Positions 47,101 through 53,600 of a DNA stretch of 64,000 nucleotides are shown here, one piece after another (position 1 is the stretch's first letter; the number at the start of each line of letters is the position of its first letter). Where the stretch lies: NCBI RefSeq assembly GCF_008704205.1, contig NZ_VXLC01000011.1:1-64000 (forward strand), read 5' to 3'. The notes under the pieces are model-generated. The model was not told the origin of the DNA. It did not search any database and was given only the letters and a program-made list of their open reading frames with translations. The stretch is from Nocardia colli. GTDB taxonomy: Bacteria; Actinomycetota; Actinomycetes; Mycobacteriales; Mycobacteriaceae. The position numbers were made by a program, and so were the translations under genes.

Positions 47101-47366
47101 GGCGCATCTACCGCAGCGCGGTCCGCTCGGCCGAACTGATCGCCCAGCATCGTCCAGGGGTGTTCCACGGCTCGGTGGCGTACTTCAGCGCGGCCGTCGC
47201 CGATCCGGCGGATGTGCTTCGCGCCACTGCGACCGACTGGTCGCCGCACGTCACCGGTGCGGTGCTGGACCAGCCGGTCGGGGTGACGCACGCGCAGATG
47301 ACCGCGCCGGAGGCGCTCGCCGAGATCGGCGCCGAGCTGGCGATTCAGCTCGGCCGGCTGGACTGA
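35109..47366 (+). CDS. Non-ribosomal peptide synthetase 2: A-T-[C-A-T]x3-TE
   Basis: A complete four-module NRPS of 4085 aa. A short Arg-rich leader (SARVRPARTRRPRV) precedes A1 (YTSGSTG ~179) and T1 (~563). Then come C (HHIAADG ~750), A2 (FTSGSTG ~1235), T2 (~1627), C (~1821), A3 (~2313), T3 (~2695), C (HHISADG ~2880), A4 (YTSGSTG ~3379), T4 (~3770) and a type I thioesterase (~3830-4085) with GWSLGG near 3907. Codes read by eye: A1 DALFAGVIV, A2 DVWDFILVS, A3 DLWHLILVS (none assigned), A4 DFWNVGMVH (Thr). No E domains are present and all C domains look LCL-type. A4 carries a 17-residue insertion made by a 54-bp repeat. Modules 1-3 are close paralogues of NRPS3 modules 1-3. Confidence 0.95.
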   Translation: MTRSARVRPARTRRPRVITLPQLMATAVEANPDGIALTYADATATLAQLSYAELDERSTRLARLLIERGVGPEDLVAIGVPRSIDSVVAVWAVAKSGAGFVPVDPNYPADRIEHMVKDSGAVFGLTIGRSAAQLPGQVEWLVIDSETTLRSLERHSTEPITNADRVRQLRAEHPAWVIYTSGSTGAPKGVVATQAGLAGFCEEQRTHYGVTSTARTLHFSSPSFDASMLELLLALGGAATMVVVAPTVFGGDDLAELLRRERVTHAFITPAALASIDPAGLDDLGVVAVGGEAWPPDLVRRWILPVTGGVRALFNVYGPTETTIVVNIGAPLVLDAPLTIGGPIRGVTEYVLDERLSPVPDGVVGELYIAGAQVARGYHDRPALTAARFVANPFDPNGSRLYRSGDLVRWTAEGRLEYAGRNDFQVKVRGFRIELGEIDAVLATHESVDFAVTMGHELDSGTTILVSYVLAAPGATVDTDELIATAEQRLPAHMVPTTITVLDEIPLSPTGKLDRRALPAPQLQTKEFRAPSGELEQLVAQVFAELLDTGAEIGADDDFFELGGNSLVATKVVARLGAQIGARVPARTVFEAPTVAALAARLAPFTGSGGRQALAPMPRPEHIPLSLAQQRMWFLNQFDTASAANNIPFAIRLSGALDVPALQAAVADLVERHETLRTVYPAVDGTGYQVVLPAAQAIPELVVTEVAESELPSRLSEFMLAGFDVAAEVPLRMALFRLGDGDHVLAVVVHHIAADGTSMAPMVQDLTVAYFARSAESAPGWAPLPVQYADYALWQRAMLGDENDPKSVAAEQIGYWRTALAGLPGRLELPADRPRPAQPSGRGGVHTFEVDAQTRAKLDALALDTGASLFMVVHAAFAALLARLSGTPDIAIGTPVAGRGEAELDGLIGMFVNMLVLRTDSAPGASFRELVESAKKVDLAAFSHVELPFERLVEVLDPARSQAHHPLFQVALFFQNMDKPALELPGLSASALDLDGAAAKFDLQLTVTPHEGENAGLSAMFTYATDLFDAATVARFAARFRRLLRAVTAAPDRAMGDADLLSLVERDRILFEWNDTRQRVAPHLLLDGYRQAVATTPDAVAVVYEGTELTYREFDERVNRLARLLISQGVGAESLVGLAIRRSLDLVVGMYAIVTAGGAYVPLDPDHPAERIAHILDTAQPACVVTTSADAAALPTSAVAVSIDTADLARFDGAPVRKDELLRPVSPQNPAYVIFTSGSTGRPKGVAVSHAAINNQIEWMLAEYPLHADDVYLQKTATTFDVSLWGFFMPLRVGARLVVATPDGHRDPAYVAETIAAQSVTVTDFVPSMLTIFAAHTAKGTVPTLEQIFVIGEALPPETVTAVHAVIDADVHNLYGPTEAAVSVTYWPADGSDTRSVPIGLPQWNTRVYVLDARLRPVPDGVAGELYLAGDQLARGYVGRPDLTADRFVANPFGSGQRMYRTGDLVVWRKASGADADEDMVLDYIGRTDFQVKFRGQRIELGEIETALLAQDSVSQAVALVSQSTLGDQLVAYAVAAPGARIDPQELRGAIAETLPTYMVPAAIVALDELPLNASGKLDRKALPEPMFTAREFRAPATAVEEIIAGVFGEVLGLTRVGADDDFFALGGNSLIATQVVARLGAAVGGRVPVRTLFEAPTVAGLASVIDSQVHSRPGVELGSIERPEELPLSLAQRRMWFLNRFDQDDDAAGSAAYNLPFALRLTGTLDVAALGAALHDVVARHEVLRTVYPETATGPIQVVLPPNGIALDVAPRLLSEADVASAVYALASSSFDVTTEVPVRVALLQVDGVADTYVLAVVVHHIAADGSSMGPLVRDVMIAYAARTAGEAPNWAPLRVQYADYALWQRAVLGDETDAESIAAQQIGFWRSHLADLPDLLELPTDRPRPAIASMAGARVDVQIDAATHAGLVELARAQGATLFMVVHTALAVLLARLSGSVDVAIGTPLAGRGERELDDLIGMFVNTVVFRTQFESGESFVDLLGRQRESDLHAFAHADIPFERLVEVLNPPRSTAHHPLFQVGLSFQNIARAALELPGLAVSGLDADLAVSQFDLHLIVGDGYDESGVPTGMGGFFTYATDLFDAATVQGFAERFARILAAVVADATTPVGDIEVLDAVERDDVLAGWNATEQQVDESATLVSLLDAAVAADPRSVALVVDLPTGREKVTYAELDAQVNRLARQLISVGVGPESRVALAFRRSADLVVAMYAVAKTGGAYVPVDPAQAAERTSYILETAAPVCVLTNADAEFATDVAPLVRIDELDLDGLDASPVTDADRVAPLRPENTAYVIFTSGSTGRPKGVAVSHAAIANQLQWKVTEFGLDAADAILLKTAATFDLSVWEFWSAAVCGGRLVIAAPDGHQDPAYLNELMAREWVTTLHVVPSMLDALTAGDFPNSLWRVLAIGEALPAGLAQRFLRDYPRVELFNLYGPTEAAVSITSHRVGRNDQASVPVGAPEWNSQVFVLDSRLRPVPVGVSGELYLAGAQLARGYFGRADLTSDRFVANPFQTGVRMYRTGDLVAWKPSGELEYRGRTDFQVKIRGFRIELAEIDAALLALPSVAQAAVIAKSDPRTGDRLIGYLVPAGTEVDVAQVKSALTATLPSYMVPSAFVVLDALPLNANGKLDRKALPEPEFEAQVFRAPSTPIEEIVASVFAEVLGVDQVGVDDDFFGLGGNSLLATQVAARIGAALDSRVPVRALFEASTVAGLAAKVEQHVGSGRKALVAGSRPEQIPLSLAQQRMWFLNQFDTGSAVYNIPAAIRLSGQLDVAALQSAVRDLVARHEILRTTYPQTQHGPVQSIAEQIPVDLTLAQIDAADVADSVYRVVAAGFDVTAEVPFRANLFQITGTTDYVLVFVAHHISADGWSMGPLTRDLMLAYAARTGGAAPDWAPLPVQYADYSIWQRDVLGAEDDPQSLIAQQADYWRTALAALPDELALPADRPRPAAASYRGATLDFELDADLHAALERVAQQHNATLFMVVHAALAVLLARLSGSSDIAIGTPVAGRGEAELDDLIGMFVNTLVLRNEIEPGATFDSLLAAVRDTDVAAFGHADLPFERLVELLDPVRSAARHPLFQVMLVFQNLAQTSLELPGLTVAGLDPQVQTAKFDLQLTIAEQPDRQGLSAIFGYATDLFDAATVQNFADRFRRILAAIAADAAVVVGDIDVLAAGERELVLREWNSLGAWVPGATLPGLIADQVWRRPDAVAIRFGDRTLAHPSPDHRPSSGRSATLTYRELQRRANQVARALIAQGAGPESLVAVAVPRTEDLPVALLGVLATGAAYLPIDSTYPAQRLEYMLADAAPVCVLTTADERAAVPTGDLPVVLFEETTAFADAPIHDADRRAPLHPDNLAYVIYTSGSTGVPKGVGVAHRNVVELFANTQTLFRFDEHDVWTLFHSFAFDFSVWELWCGLAHGGSVVVVDYGTSRSPEQFRELLIRERVTVLNQTPSAFYQLAEADRAAEPGALALRYVVFGGEALDLRKLERWYERHGAATRLVNMYGITETTVHVSFLPLDERDRGNPASVIGRAIPGLDAYVLDPRLHPTPLDVPGELHVVGAQLSRGYLGKPGLTATRFVANPFGAPGSRMYRTGDVGRWRDCGDKALLEYAGRSDQQVQLRGFRIELGEIEAALVRCAGVNQAVALVRSDVQGDRLVGYVVAEVDSAAVRAEVAEFLTGYMVPDAIVVLDALPLTPNGKLDRKALPAPEFVSAIAFRAPGTALEQTIAGVFADLLGVQTVGLDDDFFGLGGNSLLAAQAVGRLREATGTTISVQWFFTDATVAGLAARIDAQAPGERDLDAGMGILLPIRTTGSAAPLFCLHPMYGLAWSYAGLAQHLPADQPIYGVQSPALSEDGDLPGSIAELAHRYVTEIRTVQPHGPYRLLGWSLGGVLAHAIATELQGDGEQVELLAMMDSHPNPDVAGFRAAVRGALAELGLGGDLIGAEDDIYDLSDQALAALHAMIPPELVALTPERLRRIYRSAVRSAELIAQHRPGVFHGSVAYFSAAVADPADVLRATATDWSPHVTGAVLDQPVGVTHAQMTAPEALAEIGAELAIQLGRLD
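44822..44875 (-). repeat. 54-bp repeat, copy A, inside NRPS2 A4
   Basis: Read on the - strand, this 54-bp stretch matches 48882-48935 (+ strand) at 47 of 54 positions, and the last 28 bases are identical. In NRPS2 it encodes the in-frame segment HPSPDHRPSSGRSAT between GDRTL and LTYRELQ. The closest paralogue, the Thr A domain of NRPS1, reads GDTTLTFGELQ with no such segment. ACGCTG flanks the insert on both sides (44817-44822 and 44868-44873), like a target duplication. Confidence 0.85.
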
Positions 47367-47396
47367 GCAGGTCCTGCCGCCGTGGGGTCACCAATC

Positions 47397-47430
47397 GCGC
47401 GCCGGCAGGGAATAATCGTTCCCGGCGCGC
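47397..47430 (+). terminator. Large GC-rich stem-loop after NRPS2
   Basis: GCGCGCC and GGGAA pair with TTCCC and GGCGCGC around the loop TAATCG, with a 4-nt bulge on the 5' side. It begins 30 nt after the NRPS2 stop. A T-run follows only weakly (GTTTCG). It may reduce read-through into NRPS3. The rest of 47367-47646 shows no gene. Confidence 0.55.
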
Positions 47431-47646
47431 GTTTCGCGCGGCCGGGTCGCGGTCCGCTGCCCGGATCGCACGGGCTGTGTTCGGCGTGCGCCGGTGGGGT
47501 CGGTAACGATGGGCATGCGCGCGGTCGATGATCATGGGGGCGGGGAGCATCGAGGCGGGTTTGCGGCGACAACAGGCAGGGTGAGGCTTCTCCATGGTTC
47601 GGTCGGTCGGGCAGCGGTATGACGACGCGCGCGCTGTGGTGTGCGC

Positions 47647-50600
47647 ATGACTCGACCGGCACGCGTTCGGCCCACCCGAACCAGGCGATCCCGCGTCACC
47701 ACCCTGCCGCAGCTGCTGGCCACCGCGGCCGAGGCGAACCCGAGCGGTATCGGGGTCGCGTTCGCCGACGCCACGGGCACGCTGGCCGAGCTGAGCTACG
47801 CCGAGCTGGATGACCGCTCGACCAGGCTGGCCCGACTACTCATCGGCCGCGGTATCGGGCCGGAGGATCTGGTGGCCATCGGCATCCCGCGGTCGATCGA
47901 CTCCGTGGTCGCGGTCTGGGCGGTGGCCAAGGCCGGCGCCGGCTTCGTACCGGTGGACCCGAACTATCCCGCCGACCGGGTCGAGCACATGGTCGTCGAC
48001 TCCGGCGCGGTCTTCGGCCTGACCGTCGCCGCGGTCCGCGACGAGCTACCGGACCGGGTGGACTGGCTGCCGATCGACACCGCCGACTGCGCCCGGCTGC
48101 TCGAGGAGTTCCCCGCCGACCCGGTGACCTACATCGACCGGGTGCGGCCGCTGCGGGCCGAACATCCCGCCTACGTGATCTATACGTCGGGTTCGACCGG
48201 CAAGCCGAAGGGCGTCGTCGTCACCCAGGCCGGTCTGTCGAGCTTCTGCGACGAGCAGCGCGAGCGGTATCGGGTCACGAGCGATTCGCGGACTTTGCAT
48301 TTCGCGTCGCCGTCGTTCGACGCGTCGGTGCTGGAACTGCTGCTCGCGGTCGGCGGCGCGGCCACCATGGTCGTCGTCGCGCCGACGGTGTTCGGCGGCG
48401 AGGAGCTCGCGGCGCTGATCCGCCGGGAGGGCGTGACGCACGCGTTCATCACCCCGGCCGCGCTGGCGTCGGTGGATCCGTCCGGGCTCGACGAGTTGCG
48501 CGTGGTGGTCGCCGGCGGCGAGGCGTGCCCGCCGGAGTTGGTGCGGCGCTGGGCCGCACCGGTTTCCGGCAACCGGATCCGGGAGTTCTTCAACGGGTAC
48601 GGGCCCACCGAGACCACCATCATGACGAATATCAGTGCGCCGCTTGCCGCGGACGCACCGGTGACCATCGGCGGACCGATCCGCGCGATCACCGAGTACG
48701 TGCTGGACGAGCAGATGGTGCCGGTCGCCGCCGGAGGTGTCGGCGAGTTGTACATCACCGGTGCGCAGCTGGCCCGGGGCTACCACGACCGAGCCGGGCT
48801 GACGGCCTTGCGGTTCGTCGCGAATCCGTTCGAGGCCAACGGGTCCCGGTTGTATCGGACCGGTGACCTTGTTCGACTGGCATCAGCATCGCGTAGCGAT
48901 TCGGTGGGGGGCGGTGGTCGGGCGACGGGTGGGCCTGACTCGGGCGAGTTGGAGTACCTGGGCCGCAACGACTTCCAGGTGAAGATCCGCGGGTTCCGGA
49001 TCGAGCTGGGCGAGATCGACGCGGTACTCGCCGCGCACGAGACCGTCGACTTCGCGGTGACCGTCGGGCACGACCTCGACAGCGGCGCAACGATCCTCGT
49101 CTCCTACGTGCACTCCGCGCCGGGCATGGACGCGGACGCCGCCGAACTGGCCGCCGTAGCCGAGCAGAGCCTGCCCGCGCACATGGTGCCGACGGTGGTC
49201 ATGGTGCTGGCCACGATCCCGCTGACGCCGGTCGGCAAGCTGGACCGGGCCGCGCTGCCCTCGCCGCGCTTGCAGACCAAGGTGTTTCGCGCGCCGGTCG
49301 GCCCGCTGGAGGAACTGGTCGCGGACGTCTTCGCCGAGTTACTCGGGCCCGGCGCCCCGGTCGGCGCGGACGACAACTTCTTCGAACTCGGCGGCAACTC
49401 GCTCATCGCCACCCAGGCCGCCGCCCGGCTCGGTGCGGCGCTCACGGCGCGGGTGCCCGCGCGACTGATCTTCGAAACCCCCACCGTCGCCGGGCTTGCC
49501 GAGCGGATGGAGACGTTGAAGGGCGCGGGTGATAGGCGTGCGCTCGCGCCGACCGAACGCCCGGAACACATTCCGCTGTCGCTGGCCCAGCAGCGGATGT
49601 GGTTCCTCAATCAGTTCGATACCGCCTCGGCGGCGAACAACATCCCGTTCGCCATCCGGTTGTCCGGGCTGCTGGACGTGTCGGCGTTGCAGGCCGCGAT
49701 CACCGATGTGATCGAGCGGCACGAGACGCTGCGCACCGTGTACCCGGCCATCGACGGCACCGGCTACCAGGTGATTCTGCCTGCGGCCCAAGCCGTTCCG
49801 GACCTGGCCCCGAAGCCGCTGGCCGAGCACGAGGTGGCGGACTGGCTGCGCGGGTTCGCACTGGCCGGCTTCGACGTGGCCGCCGAGGTGCCGCTGCGCA
49901 TCGCGTTGGCCGAGCTGTCGCCGAGCGAGCACGTGGTCGTGGTGGTCGTGCACCACATCGCCGCCGACGGCGCGTCGGTGGCCCCGTTCCTGCGAGATCT
50001 GCTCGGCGCCTTCCTGTCCCGGCGCAACGGCGCGCCGCCCGCGGTACCGCCGCTGCCGGTGCAGTACGCCGACTACACGCTGTGGCAGCGCGAGGTGCTC
50101 GGCGCCGAGTCCGATCCGACCTCGGTGGCCGCCGCGCAGATCGCCTACTGGCGGCATGTGCTGGCGGGCATTCCGGATCGGCTGGAGCTGCCCGCGGACC
50201 GGCCCCGCCCGCCCATTGCTTCCGGCGGCGGCGCGGAGTACACGTTCGAGGTGAGCGCCGAGGTGCATCGCGGACTCATCGAGCTCGCGCAGCGCTCGGG
50301 CGCTTCGGAATTCATGGTGGTGCACGCCGCGTTCGCGGCCCTGCTCGCCCGGCTCACCGGCACCGACGACATCACCATCGGCACACCCGTCGCCGGTCGT
50401 GGCGAACGTGAGCTCGACGGGCTCATCGGCATGTTCGTCAACACCCTGGTGCTGCGCACCCCGATCGACCTCGGCGCCTCCTTCCTCGATCTGCTCGACG
50501 CCACCAAAGAGACCGACCTGGCCGCGTTCTCGCACGCCGAGCTGCCGTTCGAGCGACTGGTCGAGGTGCTCGACCCGGTTCGCTCGCAGGCGCATCACCC

Positions 50601-53600
50601 GCTGTTCCAGGTGGCGCTGTTCTTCCAGAACCTGACCAGGGCGCAGGTCGAGCTGCCCGGATTGTCCGCGCAGGCGGTCGATTTCGACGGCGCGGTGGCG
50701 AAGTTCGATTTGCAGCTGACGGTGGTGCCGAAGCCGGAGAGCGGGTTCTCCGCGCAGTTCCTCTATGCCACGGATCTGTTCGACGAGGCCACCATCGCGG
50801 AATTCGCGCGGCGGTTCGAGCGGCTGCTGGTCGCGGTCGGCGCCGATCCGGAACGCGCGGTCGAGGAGATCGACCTGCTCGCTCCGGCGGAGCTGGCGCG
50901 GATTCTGGTCGGCTGGAACGAGACTCGGCACGCGGTCGCGCCCGAGTTGCTCCTCGATGGATATCGGCGGGCGGCCGCGGCGCATCCGGACGCCATCGCG
51001 CTGGTGCACGAAGGCGCGACGCTTGCCTATCGCGAGTTCGATGAGCGGGTCAATCGGCTTGCTCGGTTGTTGATTTCGCAGGGTGTGGGCGCGGAGTCGT
51101 TGGTGGGTCTGGCGATTCGGCGTTCGCTTGATCTGGTTGTCGGTATGTACGCGATCGTCACCGCGGGTGGCGCGTATGTGCCGTTGGATCCCGATCATCC
51201 GGCCGAGCGGATCGCGCACATCCTCGACACGGCACAGCCCGCCTGCGTGGTCACCACGTCGGCGGACGCGATCGAGGTGCCGGCCGGTATCGAGGTGCTG
51301 ACCCTGGATACGGTCGATACCAACGCTTTCGACGGTGCCCCGGTCCGTCCGGAGGAACTGCTCCGGGCGGTGCTGCCGCAGCACCCGGCCTATGTCATCT
51401 TCACCTCGGGCTCCACCGGTCGTCCCAAGGGCGTCGCGGTGTCGCACGCGGCGATCAACAATCAGATCGAGTGGATGCTGGCGGAGTACCCGCTCGGCAC
51501 CGACGATGTGTACCTGCAGAAGACCGCGACCACGTTCGACGTGTCGCTGTGGGGTTTCTTCATGCCGCTGCGGGCCGGCGCGACCCTCGTTGTCGCCACC
51601 CACGACGGGCACCGCGATCCCGTTTATGTCGCGGAAACCATTGCCGCACAGCGGGTCACCGTCACCGACTTCGTGCCGTCCATGCTGACCGTGTTCGCCG
51701 CGCACACCGCGGCGGATGCCTGCCCGACCCTGCGGGACGTCTTCGTGATCGGCGAGGCGCTGCCGCCGGAGACGGTCGGCGCGTTCCGCGCGGTGTCGGC
51801 GGCGCGCGTGCACAACCTCTACGGCCCGACCGAGGCCGCGGTGTCGGTGACTTACTGGCCCGCCGACGGCTCGGATACCCGTTCGGTGCCGATCGGGTTG
51901 CCGCAGTGGAACACCCAGGTCTACGTGCTCGACGCCCGGTTGCGCCCGGTACCCACCGGGGTGCCCGGCGAGCTCTACCTCGCCGGTGATCAGCTGGCGC
52001 GCGGCTACGTCCGCCGACCGGATCTGACCGCCGATCGATTCGTGGCCGATCCGTTCGGCTTCGGCGAGCGCATGTACCGCACCGGCGACCTGGTGGTGTG
52101 GCGTGACGCCACCGCCGGTCGCGCGCATCGGCTGGAGTACATCGGCCGCACCGACTTCCAGGTGAAGTTCCGCGGTCAGCGCATCGAACTCGGCGAGATC
52201 GAGACCGCGCTGCTGGCCCAGCCCGCGGTGAACCAGGCGGTCGCGCTGGTCAGCCAGTCCACGCTGGGCGATCAGCTGGTCGCCTATGTCGTTGCCGCGC
52301 CCGGACATTCGATCGAGCAGCCGGAACTGCTCGCGGCCATCGCGGAAACGCTGCCCGCCTACATGATTCCGACGGCGCTCGTGCCGCTGGACGCCTTCCC
52401 GCTGAACCCGAGCGGAAAGCTGGATCGCAAGGCGCTGCCCGAACCGACCTTCAGCGCGCGCGAATTCCGCGCGCCCGCAACACCGGTCGAAGAGATCGTC
52501 GCCGGGGTGTTCGGCGAGGTGCTCGGCCTGGACCGGGTCGGCGCCGACGACGACTTCTTCGCCCTGGGCGGCAACTCGCTGATCGCCACCCAGCTGGTGG
52601 CCCGGCTCGGCGCCGCGATGGACGCGAAGGTGCCGGTGCGCACGCTGTTCGAGACGCCGACCGTGCAGTCGCTGGCCGCCGCGATCGAATCCAGGACGCA
52701 CGCCGAGCGGGGCGTGCAGCTCGGCAGCATCGCCCGGCCCGAGCAGCTGCCGTTGTCGCTGGCACAGCGGCGGATGTGGTTCCTCAACCGGTTCGACCAA
52801 GCCGACGGCGACGACGCGGCCGTCGGTTCGGCCGCCTATAACCTCCCGTTCGCGCTACGGCTGACCGGCACGCTGGACGTCGCCGCGCTCGGCGCGGCCC
52901 TGGACGACGTGGTGAGCAGGCACGAGGTGCTGCGCACCGTGTACCCGGAGAACGCCGACGGTCCGGTGCAGGTCGTGCTGCCCGCGAGCCTGGTGGCCCT
53001 GGACGTCACCGCCCGGCCGGTGGCCGCGGCCGACGTGCCCGGCGAGGTGTACGCGCTGGCGTCGACGCCGTTCGACGTGACCGGCGAGGTGCCGGTGCGC
53101 GTGCGGCTGCTCGAAATCACCGATGGCACAGCGGGTTCGGACTATGTGCTCGCGGTGGTGGTGCACCACATCGCGGCGGACGCGTCCTCGATGGGCCCGC
53201 TGGTGCGCGACGTGATGATCGCCTACGCCGCACGGACCGCAGGCGAGGCGCCCGGCTGGAATCCGTTGCGGGTGCAGTACGCCGATTACGCGCTGTGGCA
53301 GCGGGCGGTGCTCGGCGACGAGACCGACCCGGAGTCGATTGCCGCGCAACAGATCCTGTTCTGGCGCAAGCAGCTGGCCGGCCTGCCGGATCTGCTGGAG
53401 TTGCCGACGGATCGGCCGCGTCCGGCGATCGCGTCTATGGCCGGTGCCCGGGTGGACGTGCGGATCGATGCCGCGACCCACGCCGGTCTCGTGGAACTCG
53501 GCCGCGCGCAGGGCGCGACGCTGTTCATGGTCGTGCACACCGCGCTGGCGGTGCTGCTCGCCCGGCTGTCGGGTTCCGGCGATATCGCCATCGGCACCCC

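Noticed and set aside
35109..47366. Siderophore synthetase
   Set aside because: No hydroxyornithine or salicylate biosynthesis gene, iron-uptake gene or IdeR-like box is near, and no A domain gives a clear hydroxamate code. The product class stays open.
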